A stretch of 64,000 bases of DNA from Fragilaria crotonensis. Taxonomy: Eukaryota; Bacillariophyta; Fragilariophyceae; Fragilariales; Fragilariaceae. A program made the position numbers and the translations under genes. Below the pieces are notes generated by a model. That model had not been told where the DNA came from, did no database searches, and was given only the letters and a program-made list of their open reading frames with translations. The stretch covers positions 99,099-163,098 of the forward strand of contig JAKSYS010000048.1 of NCBI GenBank assembly GCA_022925895.1, read 5' to 3'. Below are positions 19,299-30,377 of the stretch, piece after piece; the first letter of the stretch is position 1; each line of letters starts with the position of its first letter.

Positions 19299-20100
19299 AA
19301 GCTTGAGCGTGAGGTGTGAGGTTATGTACTGGGGACTTAAACAGGTGAACAGTCCCAGCCCCATAGCGAAATCTCAACTATCCGGTAGAAGCAACCTGAC
19401 ATATTGGCCACACGAAGTTTCCAAAAATCATATGTATCTCTGTAGGCGAAAATTTCAATTTCTGAATAGGCCATTCGATACAGCTTGTTGAGTTTAATCT
19501 AAAACATATCTTCACTTTTCATTTTGAATCGACAGATTTCTCAATATTTTGAGTACCGTTTTTTGGGGAATCTTGGCCCAAATTCAAGATGCTGAATTGC
19601 TTGGCACCGCGGTGAATTTGCTAGTTAAAAAATTGACACCATCTCATGGTTACCCTGTCACCCAAGTTCATGATTTTATTGCAGATTTGGAGAGGAGAGA
19701 TGCTGTCCTTGAATAATGTCACTAAACAAAACATAAATCAAGCAACTCTTCATTGTGAACTACGATGAAAACAAAGGGAGTATTTGCGCCTGTAGGTTCT
19801 ACGTATGGTCATATTGACCGTACGAGCCTAGTACAGTACCTCCTACTATTACTGAGTATGGGAGCAACACAAATCAACGAGGGACGAATGAAGGGCGACA
19901 GATAAATGTCAATTATTATTGCATAAGAATAAATGAATAGATCTTCATCAGGGGATTCGAAAGACACCTCTACTTTTGTTGTTGATTATAAACTGAACGA
20001 GTAAAAAAATAATCAAATCCTACGGGGGTTTCTACAGAGCATATACCACAGCCATTTTGGCCAATATGTAAGATGTCCAATGATGTCAGGTTGCTTCTAA
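19299..20100. other. Intergenic stretch without a supported gene
   Basis: About 800 bp, mostly AT-rich. I see only short unrelated frames and no clear repeat or RNA structure. Confidence 0.4.
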
Positions 20101-20590
20101 TGCTGTCCGGTAATGCTTTTCAATGACTCTGAAAGCTGGGACCATCATCAGGTTGAGGGAATCCAGGGACCCACTGGGGGGCAAATGTACCCTCCAAGCA
20201 GCTCCGATATTCAGACCATATCCGCCAACGCCCTATGGACAGGCAAATACTTGACCGGCGGCGCACCAGCAGTCCATTGATGGATTTGCATTTGCTGCAT
20301 CCGCATAGGACTGCAGATGCCGGTCGTCGAATTGGGCTGCTGTTAATAGCGCCGACCATGCCTGGCGTGACCGGTCAAAAGCCAGACAAAGCCTTTCCAT
20401 GAAAGGGTGCGCCAGGGACCACAAATGCTGCATGGAAGGGGACACTCCATCTGGCTGATGAAACTTGTTGGCCGCTGGACTGTGGTCAGCCGCTTTTCAC
20501 ATGAATGGTTCCAGACACGCGCTACTCTCCTTAGGTCAAAATGTCGAGCCTGCATAACATTACCCAGAATTTCCAGAAACGCCATTTTGC
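20100..20590 (-). pseudogene. Degenerate DDE-transposase fragment
   Basis: Overlapping minus-strand frames can be read as one broken protein: FMERLCLAFDRS, then FDDRHLQSYADAANANPSMDCW, then GQVFACP. This resembles the region leading into the first catalytic Asp of Harbinger-like transposases (pattern LQRYADAI...NCWGFIDGT..P). The Asp itself and all downstream motifs are lost or shifted. No terminal repeats were found. The base composition is GC-richer than its flanks. Confidence 0.45.
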
Positions 20591-20787
20591 AGAATAATGT
20601 AACTGCGGCTATGAAACAGTCTTTCCAACTTCATGCGGTTGCCTAAACGTAAATGAACCTACTCTCACAGAACCGCCATGTCTTCCTTTCGTACCCAGTA
20701 CCCAGAAGTGTCAACGTACAGATGATATCCCTATCTATTCTTCATAAACTAGCAAAAACAATCTGGATCCTTTCGATTCGTCCTGCC

Positions 20788-22681
20788 TTAAGCATATTCA
20801 CTACAAAAGGTCTCGTAGTGGTTCCGAATGGCATCGACACAGCGTGCCATCTCCTCTTCAGACGGCAGAAATGTTGTCCGAAATCCATAACGTCCCACTC
20901 GCTGTTCGAAGCCGGATGCGGGCACCACACAAATACCGGTAGCTTCAAGTAATGACACTGCATAGAGTGCATCTGGCGTGGTCTTCATGTCCTTTGCAGC
21001 CTTGATGGCTCCCGCTGGCATATCGACTTTGGGGAAGCAATACATAGCGCCTTGAGCTGGTTGACACGAGAATCCATCAATGGCGTCCAATCCTTCCGAA
21101 ACTAACTTTGCGCGGCGCTTGAGAGATTGAAAAATTGCTTCCTTCTCTGCCTCATGCGAGTCATAAGATTCGTCCCCAGGCTCTGGTCCCCGAACCATCA
21201 ACGAAGTGATGATTTGACCCGAGACTGTACTGCAAAGCGATGATGATGCAAGCTTATAAATATGACCTTTCACGGCTTCGTCAAAGCCAAATAGTTCCAT
21301 GTATCCGCCGCGACGACCTGTGCAACAAGGACTGTCAGTTATCAAGATGAAGACGGACAACACAAAGCATGCTCGTCACCAACGTACCACATTCTCCGTA
21401 CAACCCTTTGCTGGTCGAATGGAAGGAAGCCAACTCGATGACATCATTAACACCAGCATCATACGCAGCCTTCTTGCAAGAGTTGAATTTCAAGTCATCG
21501 TCGTAGATGTTAGCTTGATATACTTCATCAGCCAACAGCACCAGCTTATGTTTCGCGCAAAACTTTACGATGTCCTGGACTGCACTCTCAGATAGAACCT
21601 GACCAGTGGGGTTGCCGGGGTTGATCAGGACCAAAGCACGAACATCGATGCCCTTGGCGGTAGCCTCCGCTAGTGATCGCTCGAGCTCTTCGAGGTTCAA
21701 ATCCCAGTTCTTCTCTTCGTCCAGAAAATATCCAACCTTGTGGCCATCAAGTAAGTCAATTGTCGCGGAATATATTGGATATTGTGGAATGGGAATCATG
21801 ACACCACTAATACAGAAACGCGGTAGAGCAATCCGTTAGTCCTGTCACCCACCATTCTTTCGAGTACTGAGCTCACTTTCACAACACTTTCATACTCACC
21901 AGTTTGAGTTTGCAATCAAGCACGTCAAAATCATTTCAATACCAGACGAAGCACCATTCGTCATGAATATGTCCTCAGGGTCGCAGGGAATACCTCCATC
22001 TCTGTCCTCGATGAATGCCGCAATGTGTTTTCTAAACAGAAGAGCGCCCTGTGAGTGACTGTAGGCCCCAGAACCTCCACCACCGAGTCCCTCTTTGATT
22101 TCCTTAGCACGTTTAATCGCATCTTTTGGAAACAGCTTCGTCGCGTGTTTATGGTTTACTCCCAAATGATCCGGCAGATCGACCAAGGCAAGGACTTGTC
22201 TTGGCCAGGTGAGGGGTTTCTGACCAACCGAATGGGGATTCCCAATATTGGTATAGACAATGTGATCAAACGGGCGGCTGCGATCTCCGGCCGTCAGCTC
22301 GGCATGGATGCGATCGGCAGCAATCACCACTTTTCCGCGGACGGCGTATTCCATTTTGCGAAGTTTCTGTGACATGGTTTCTTCCGTCAAGCGTTTGACA
22401 TGCTTCTGTTCTTCCGACGGCAAATCCACTTGAATGGTCTTGGTAGTGGCTGGGAAGAGAGCAAGCAGGGGTCAGATGTGTCGTGTGTCTGGAGGTGCGT
22501 TTTGGAGAGGAGGTCCGTTCAAACATGGCGACGAAATTCGTCGTCGCACTTTTGGACATTTCGACTCGGTTGCCCTTCCGTTCTTACCAGTTGTTGTAGT
22601 AGGATACATTGCCGATTCGCCCCCAACAGATCCTGCGAGGGTCGCCATTGCGAGGGCAAGGTATTTCATTCGCAACATCAT
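20788..22681 (-). CDS. ALT: Alanine aminotransferase, four exons, with N-terminal leader
   Basis: Exons 22681-22588, 22449-21900, 21806-21388 and 21317-20788 (introns of 138, 93 and 70 bp, all GT-AG) give 530 aa. The enzyme interconverts alanine + 2-oxoglutarate and pyruvate + glutamate with PLP. Family blocks are NIGNPHSVGQKPLTWPRQVL, YSHSQGALLFRKHIAAFI, GVMIPIPQYPIYSATI, NPGNPTGQVLS, LLADEVYQANIY and FHSTSKGLYGECGRRGGYMEL, with the PLP-binding Lys in STSKG. Every splice restores a known block. The leader MMLRMKYLALAMATLAGSVGG is a hydrophobic signal-peptide-like segment, unusual for cytosolic ALT. It could direct the enzyme to the secretory or plastid route, though the residue after the likely cleavage site is Met rather than Phe. 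Confidence 0.93.
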
Positions 22682-23268
22682 TGTCGTAATTGTTCGTTTA
22701 CTCGACAACCGCAGATTTTTGGCGTGTCGTTGGAATGATCATACAGTATAGTACGTGATAGTCTCCCGCATATTCAAGTTTGTTGTCTGTGACTCGACCC
22801 GTCGATCGCAGGTGATGGAGGGATGACGACCTCAAAACTGATTTGGTGACGTCAGATATCAGCGGAACCGCAAACGCACCCCTCAATGAGTTAGTATTAT
22901 ACGTAAATGTACGTCATAAGTCATATTCCGAGATGGGCGTATGAGACATACGTTCGCAGCATTTGATTGCATGTCTTTCTGTATGCATACATACAAACTC
23001 GTGCAATCCCCCGGTAGTTTCTGTATGCGGAGTAAGGCTAAGATTACAGTGCGACGTATGAACGTAATGTACAGTGTACAGTACTACTACATGCATATAC
23101 TCGCGAGTATTTCTCCTCCCTCCGAGCTACAAGTAGTAGCACGTAGCACATACGACGTATATGGTATATGACATTCGTGCATACAGGTACTGTACGCTGG
23201 TATCACGTCATCACGTCGCTCCAACCCAGGATCCAGGCGAGCACAACTGTCGACACAGAGAAGATTGC
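22682..23268. promoter_or_regulatory. Divergent promoter region between ALT and the FAD oxidoreductase
   Basis: About 590 bp between two outward-reading starts, with many GTAC/TACGT words from 22890 to 23190 and a TGACGTCA site at 22847-22854. No coding sequence is supported. Confidence 0.4.
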
Positions 23269-24742
23269 ATGATAATGGGAGTTCTTTCGTTGAGTCTCAT
23301 CCTTCTGTTGACATTATCATTCCCATTGACTTCCATGGGATTCTCAGCTCCAAAGAATATTGTTGTCGTGGGCGGTGGCATTCAAGGCACATCAGTGGCC
23401 TACCACCTTTCCAAGAAATGTGACAAGAGTACGCGTATTACTATTCTGGAATCCAAGGAACCCGCAGCTGCCGCCTCGGGCAAGGGAGGTGGTTTCATGG
23501 CACGGAGTTGGGGTAATGGTTCTCCAACGCAGCGATTGCACGAATTGGCCTTTGATTTGTATCCCACAATTTGTCAGGAAATTGGTTGCACGTCCTATCG
23601 GAAACTACCCGTTCTGAGCGTGTCGCCCGGATATAAGGGGACCCAAGAGGGACGTAAGAAGTATGGCGACCTTATGCCAGATTGGTTAGATGGCGAAGTT
23701 GGCCGCATTTCTCCTATGGGTCGGGGTGATGATACGGCTCAAGTGACCCCTCATGAGTTTGTGCACAAAATGTTGGACGCAGCTGGTGATCGCATTCAAC
23801 TTGTTTTGGGAACGTGCACCGGTGTGGAAACCAATCAGGGTCCGGGGACCTCTCGTAAAATCACTGCAGTCAAGTACCGACCGCGAAGGAATGCGAATAC
23901 GAGCATGCAGGAAGACGAGGCTGAGGTTCTCCTTGAAGCCGATGCTGTGGTTGTATCGGCTGGCCCTTGGTCATGTGCGGGCGAAGATTGGTTTCAAGGT
24001 GCCGTTGAGCTTCCGATGGAAGGCATCAAATCCACAAGCATAGTATGGAAAAAGCCGGAAGGTGTAGACGATGTTGACGCTACAGCGCTCTTCTGTGGTG
24101 AAGATGATCGCTATGGAACACATTGTAAGTTGCCTATTCTGGGTCTCTTGTGTTCTGTTGCATCGTTGCTGACATTTCATCGGTGCAAATCACAGTGGAA
24201 GTCTATCCTCGGCCTGACGGTACCATTTATCTATGCGGAATTGGTGGGTCGGATTACATCTCCAAGGATGAGTTGAAAGCTGGTGCCTTTCGTGAAGAAT
24301 GCCTTGCGAAAGAATCGAGAGTTCAAGCAGCAACCCAAGCATTTCAGAGCATGTCCTCTGCTTACCGGACCAACGGGGAGCTAGATCGCACGCAGGCGTG
24401 CATGCGGCCTTGTCCGCCAGACGCCATGCCGTACATGGGAAAGGTTCCGGGTTATGTAGGTGCCTACATGAATGCCGGGCACAATTGTTGGTGAGTGCTG
24501 TCGAATTGTTTTCGGCTTAATAAATGACTTCCTTCTTCTCGCGTACGCTGCTAACTTTTTCTTTTACAACAAGGGGAATCGCTTGGGCTCCCGCCTGTGG
24601 TGTTGCAATGTCAGAATTGGTCATGGAGGGAGAGAGCAAAAGCGTGAACCTGGCACCCTTCGATCCATCACGGTTTACAGAACGCCTGAAAGCTGGACGA
24701 GGGCGAAAAAAGCAAGGCGCCGATGTGGGTGAACAATGGTAG
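23269..24742 (+). CDS. FAD-dependent oxidoreductase, DAO family (TDA3-like)
   Basis: Exons 23269-24124, 24196-24490 and 24574-24742 give 439 aa. The introns are 71 and 83 bp, GTAAGT/GTGAGT to CACAG/ACAAG. The Rossmann motif VVVGGGIQGTSVAYHLSKK sits near residue 25, ESKEP ends the second strand, and ADAVVVSAGPW is the second FAD contact. The C-terminal YMNAGHNCWGIAWAPACG and APFDPSRF match the TDA3/plant FAD oxidoreductase group. The in-frame ATG at 23269 is chosen because upstream codons lie in GTAC-rich promoter DNA. The N-terminus is a signal peptide followed by SMG-FSAP, which resembles the plastid-import cleavage motif of diatoms (Phe at +1). The FAD motif begins only a few residues later, so there is little room for a transit peptide. 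The substrate is unknown. Confidence 0.85.
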
Positions 24743-25395
24743 ATGACCCAAATCTTTTGTAGTTTTAATAGATGAAGTTGCTGCTGAGTCGATGGTTGCG
24801 GTCTGTTCCCCCACAAATACTACTCCGAGTATACGATGTGGACTCCTTTCTTGCATTTCGATGCAGAGAGGCAGGACTGTTTTCTGTCTACTGTCTACTC
24901 GGAGTGCTAATCAGTTATCAGCACACTGTACTCTCACCACCGCCAAATTCTACGTGGTACTGTAGTATGAATAACACGTATTGGAGCACACTGAAACTGA
25001 CAAGCATAAATTCCAGATTCCATTTATTAGGATTTGTCTGGTTTGCCATGTGGACAACACTTGGCAATTTCTATTTCAGTCGATCGCCCGCAAAGGCATT
25101 GGGCATTTGAATTTGCGGTGTTGGTACTTGGTACCAGGTATCATTTAAATAGTTGTCATCATTGCTGAGAAGCCTGAGACTGACGGACCCTTGAAATTGA
25201 CTTGCTTCTGTCATCCGTACAACTCCAAGAGCTCTGACCTCTGAGAATACTACGCATTACGCTCATCACTCATCACTCATCGGTTTCCACGCCTCCTCCG
25301 CACAGCAGAGCGACACAACTGTCATCTGGAGGGAACAAGAGATATTCTACCAAGATACTTTTTAGCAAAGTGCGTGCAGCCCGTCGCCTTTCATC
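24743..25395. other. Intergenic stretch without a supported gene
   Basis: About 650 bp. One open frame (24772-25110) contains a hydrophobic stretch but lacks other support. The 3' part presumably holds the promoter of the PHO88-ankyrin gene. Confidence 0.4.
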
Positions 25396-26534
25396 ATGGT
25401 TGAGTTTAATAAAATGTTCGTGATGCTTCCGCTGATCTTGGCCTCTCGGTACATTGATGGCGAAGACCCGAAAGTCATCCTTTACCTTCGAATTGCGTAT
25501 TTTTCCGTCCAATCGGTGATTGTGCTCTTTACCATTTACACCTACATCCAAGCGACCGTCGCAGCGCAAGGAAAGGATGATAAGGTCATATTCGTGCCTC
25601 CTGCCGCACAGGTACGTTAGGAATGTCACGTATCGACTCATCATTGTTCAACACCAAAGGGTGCAACGTCTTACACTTCTTTCAATCAATGTTGCACACA
25701 TACACACAGCCATTTGCCGATCCCAATGCCAAGAAAAAGTACACCGAAACTACCTTTGGAGCCCATCTCATCAGTCAAGCTCGCAATCTGTTGGGAAGCA
25801 CTTTGTTTGGCATTTGCCTAACGTCTGGATTGCATTATTATCGTGGCATGGTGGTTGGCTTGGCCATTCAGTCCATTATGGGACCACTCACGTTGGTGGA
25901 AAATCCATTGGTCAAATCGCTCCTTTTTGGAAACGGCATGAGAGAACAAGATAAGATTTTCCAGGAAAAGACGGCAGCCGACCTGACGCCCGACGATGAA
26001 GTGGTGGATGCATCCGGCAACCCCATTGTTCGAACTCTTACGGGAGCAACTTCTACAACAGCCAATGCAACATCTGGTTCTAATAACAAGGGCAATGGGG
26101 CTTTTGAAGAAGTCTTGTTGGACACGTGGGATGCTGGCGCAAAGGCGGATTTGGGCCCGTTGATGGCGATTATTGACAAGAAGAACTGTAATTACAAGAC
26201 CAAGGAGAATGGATGGACTCCACTCATGATATTGTCAGGGTTGGTGGGAGTCAAGGGCAACGAAAGTGCCATTCGCCACCTTTTGGCCATTGGTGGAAAT
26301 CCAGCTGTGACTGATGTGGAAGGGTGGAATGCGATGCATTGGGCCGCCTTTCATGGAAGCATTGAGGCAGCCACAATCCTTAGCAGTGAGAATAAACTGT
26401 GGGTTGTGGCCGATAAGGAGGGCAAGACACCCTTGGAGCTGGCCAAGGCTGAAGGCAATGCCGATGTAGCGAAACTCTTGGAAGAACTTGAAGCCGAAAC
26501 AACTGCATCGACGGAACCTAAGAAAGACAGATAA
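25396..26534 (+). CDS. PHO88/SND3-like membrane protein fused to ankyrin repeats
   Basis: Exons 25396-25611 and 25710-26534 (98-bp GTACGT...CACAG intron, phase 0) give 346 aa. Residues 1 to about 145 match the PHO88 family, known in yeast as SND3, an ER membrane component of the SRP-independent targeting route. Features are a first hydrophobic strand, DPKVILYLRIAYFSVQSVIVLFTIYTYIQ, a loop ending VPPAAQPF, then a helix pair ending GLAIQSIMGPLTLVENPLVKSLLFG. After an acidic Asn/Thr linker come about three ankyrin repeats (NGWTPLMILSGLVG, EGWNAMHWAAFHGS, EGKTPLELAKAEGNADVAKLL). Fungal PHO88 proteins are about 190 aa and lack ankyrins. The repeats would face the cytosol and could bind a client or ribosome-associated factor; that is inference. 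Confidence 0.82.
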
Positions 26535-27769
26535 AATTGGAACAACGACGTAGGCGACGATGGTGTTATTAGATAGTGCGTTTGTGTATTTGAGAGTGTA
26601 GGTGTTGGTGGTCTTTCGGTGGAGCGCCTTACATATTGTTCGCGGAGTTGCGCGTAGTATGTACTACAGTAGCATTCTCAGTGGAAGGACCATGTCAGCG
26701 GAGCACATTTCCGATTTTGTTCTCGTCGTTCACCACCACACCACGAACCACATTACTAACGTTGTTAGTACGAAAGACTATGGCGATTAACTCCTGTAGG
26801 ATACGATCAATTGGCATCCACCACTTTGGTAGGCGACGAAAAACAAGCTCCGGTGGTGGAGAAACACAATTATTGTCTCGCTTGTTCGCACTCCCAGAAA
26901 TGTTTCGTCTGCTCGGAATCATGTCATGGCGGGGAGGATCCAGATAGTTGTGTTGACAAGGATTAGGGTAGCTCTGACGTGGTGTTCCATCAATTGAGAA
27001 AATGATGAACTTTTATTGATTTGGACACTGGAAAGAATGAGGTCAGAAGAATATTTCGTTGAACGTCCTGCACATCGCGACCAGGTTGCAGCAAGGTTGT
27101 TAGGCGTCGAGGTTTTGACCGTCGCCATGCGCAGAATGCCGGATAACGGAACCATGATCTCAAAAACGAACCCAGTTGAGTAGGCCTAATGATCGATACT
27201 AAGTCGCACTAATTAAAAAGTGCCGAGGAAATTGTTTGGTCCCAGATCAAGCGGTATACCCTCCAAGGTACCAAAAGTGGCGTCTCCGCTGCAAAGGATA
27301 ATGCCGAGAGTACTCGTCGTTGCTTACAATGTCGGTAACTGGGTGGATGGTCGCGTTTGTATGCACCATAATTGGACACTCAATTTTTAATTCAAGATCA
27401 AAAGCCGGAAGCGCTCGTGTAGGAAGGCTTAGAGAATCCGGAGACATTGCGAACAGTCTTCGCCAAACGATGAATAACAAGGTATAAGCACCCAAAGCAG
27501 ATGTACAATCGTGAATTTTCGTGGTGTCCCATCTCAAGGCCGCAGGCTTCAGGGAAGTCATGTGCAGTCGTTCGACACAGACAGAACGCAAACCACAAAC
27601 TGGGATGGATAAGATTTTTGGTAGCACTTACTTTTTGCAGCACTACACGAAAAACTCAACAGGCAGCAGTACGTCGGCGAACGAAGCGTCAAGAAAAGTA
27701 CTCAGAGAATGCAAAGAAAGCACACAGTCTCAACGTAGAAACATCGTGACTAAAGTTCCATGCGCGAGC
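26535..27769. other. Intergenic stretch with only weak open frames
   Basis: About 1.2 kb between two host genes. Minus-strand frames at 26919-27155 and 27247-27627 and a plus-strand frame at 27521-27750 do not resemble known families and do not join by clear splice sites. A small spliced gene here cannot be excluded. Confidence 0.35.
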
Positions 27770-30056
27770 CTATCGCATCAACCGTTCCTCCTTCAACACT
27801 TTCAGCAATTCAGGGCCCAAAAACCAAGCTGCGGCACTTTCATCGACATGTTTCGAACGCCTCTTTCTGCCACGCAGCTTCCTCTGGTTTCCAAATTGAG
27901 GAAAATGCAGCTGGTATGGGCTTTTCAGTGGTTCAACCATGGGGCTCTGCGGACGGAGACCAAAGTGGCTCTTGATCGTACGCAAACATTCTTGAGTTTT
28001 CTGTTCGGTCCACTCCGACACCAAATCTTCTGCAGACAACGTTTTCTTGGATTTCATATCGATTGGAGGCTGGCCTGTGCTGGAGTTGACGATGGTTTCC
28101 CGGGCTTCTTGCTCGAAAGTTGTTTTGTAGACCAAATTAGACACCCGCAGTTTGGATGCCATGTGATCCACAAACGCTCGAATATCTTCTTCGGTGTAGT
28201 TGTTACCTCCGCGAGGTATTCGTAGATTCCACCTCCCGCTGTCCGCCGCCGCATCGTCATCCTTGACAATGGCAACTAGCCAAAGACAGCTGGTACTGCT
28301 GAGCGATGCAACGTGAAAGTACGATTCAGGTGCCGCTGGAGCGCGAGCCAAGAAATCAGGCGCAGTGGATGCAGTCGTCGGCGGAGATTCATCCACTCCC
28401 TTGGCTCGGAAAGTCATGGCGGGTCCCAGTTCTTCTGGATTGACTTCGTTGCGCAGAACTGTCGTCAAATCATCCCACTCTGTATGTGGCCATTCTTGAG
28501 TGTTCTTGTATGGATCTTGCATTTGAACGTCGTCGACCTCCTCGTCTCGTCGACCCAGCAAAAGTCGAGTCGAGAGACTCCCCGCCGACGTGGATGAACG
28601 AGTCAAACTATCCAGCGATGACCGCAGATACATGGCCGACCACGTGTCTTTGGCTTTGTCTTCAAAAACGATGCAAACTGCAATGGGACTATCATTCTTG
28701 CGAAGGAAATCCAGTACTTGTCCGTCGTAGTCTGCGTTCATAATCGGACTGCCCAACTTCGCGGGATCAAACCCGAAGGACGGTAGAGCATGCGTTTTCA
28801 GTCTATCAAAATACAGAGGCAGAATCGAATGTATTTCTTTCAAAGCAATACCAAACCATTCGTGAAGCTTCGTTTTCGAACTGATCGAATCCAATTTGAC
28901 CTTGATGCGTCGGACAGTCAAGATTGTTTCCATGAATCTACAGCAACAAGAGTCGACACACACGCACATGGTGAGGAGCACAATAGATGTTGGCTAGAAC
29001 GACGGCTCGTCGGACAGTGGTTCAATGTCAGTCACAACAAGTGCTTTTTGTCCGCCATTTAAAACTCTATTCTTGGCATCGATGATTTGAGAAACGATCA
29101 TGGGAATTTGACTTCGTGCCTCACAGTATTCAATGCCAAAACAAACATGTGCGAACAATATACGACGAATCAGGTACATACCGACAATCTTGAAGATACC
29201 AACAAGCCTCACTAAGCCACGACCACAGTTGGACTTCCGTTTGCAGGGACTGCATCATGAAGTCTCCATCCGTCATCGAGGACAAGATGCCGTCCAACAG
29301 TTCCTGAAATTCCGAACGAACGCGCGGCAGCGGCTCTCCTTGCAAGATCAATTCAAGCAACCGGCATCGCATGGCCGCCCATTTCCGCAACGCCAACAAC
29401 TGTTGTGCCAGGGAGGTTGCCTTGGGATAATGTCCACTCTCGCTAGTAACAGGATCACATAGAATTTGTTCGACAACTATCAGGTCGTCGGAGATCTTAA
29501 CGTAGAGGGCCACTAATTTGGGTGTGCGCTCTTGTGCATACAATGCCTCAGCAGCAGCCAAGAGCAAGAATGGAGAAACGTAGGTTTCCCAGCATGATTG
29601 CAGGGCTTGCTGAGACACAGACACCGACCGGGGCGAGGAGGGCGACGATGATACACTGTTACTCGGCGAGGATATGGATGTTGAAGTGATCCTATTGTCC
29701 AATAAAGCAGCAGCCGACGCAGCACTCTCCATAGTAGGAAATGCTAACTTCTGACAGTACAGCGGTATTGTTTCTTCCAACTTGATCATGAGCAGAGTTA
29801 AGGCTGGTGTTTTTGGTAGTAAAACTTTGGTTGACGTCTGCACCGTCGCCATTGTTGGCGTCATGATCCACGCCTTGACCAAAGACCCCATCGAGTTCTG
29901 CACAGTTTCAGCTGGCGCCAAGAGGCGACGGCGAGGCCCCTTTGAAGGCGGTGGTGAATGTGAGGGTGATTTTGACGAATTTCTGCGAGGAGAGAGTGAA
30001 CGCGCTCTATTTGATAGAATGGAGTTCCATCGTTTAAGGTTTTCCTGGCGCGACAT
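27770..30056 (-). CDS. KICS2: KICS2 (C12orf66)-like subunit of the KICSTOR complex
   Basis: Exons 30056-29182, 29111-29004 and 28937-27770, with introns of 70 and 66 bp, give 716 aa. In animals KICSTOR holds GATOR1 at the lysosome and links amino-acid and glucose supply to mTORC1. The match is by pattern. A helical N-terminal domain ends LQTEVQLWSWLSEACWYLQD. Next comes KLHEWFGIALKEIHSILPLYFDRL, then QVLDFLRKNDSPIAVCIVFEDK (human counterpart around SFIRKYDAANVSLIFDNRG). WPHTEWDDLTTVL follows, and a final strand-helix unit. Family-specific inserts make it longer than the human protein (about 445 aa), including a Ser/Pro-rich N-terminus. The second donor (GTCGTT) is non-consensus but keeps the frame. 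Confidence 0.65.
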
Positions 30057-30377
30057 TGTTGAAAGCTATTTGTGTTCAGGAGCGAAGTCAAGACGACAAA
30101 CGAACGCAGGACTATGCAAGTAATCAACCAGGGTCCATCATCGTCTTTATTCAACGGTTTGTTGTCAGCCTTCGAACTAATTGTATGGCTGGTAACTGTA
30201 CTGTAGTACTGTGTACTGTGGAGTACAACCAGTAGGTAGTGTTGTAGTTCTACCGGTACTGTATCCTAGATTTTGATATGTGGGTGTGCGGGACCCGAGA
30301 CCAAGACCCGCAAACAAGAGACAGGAGACAGAAGACACCATGGTGGATGGCCGCGACAGAAAATCACAAGAACGAAC

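Noticed and set aside
27751-28225. Plus-strand frame continuing into the KICS2 gene
   Set aside because: It lies opposite the well-supported minus-strand exon; composition follows that exon's codon pattern.
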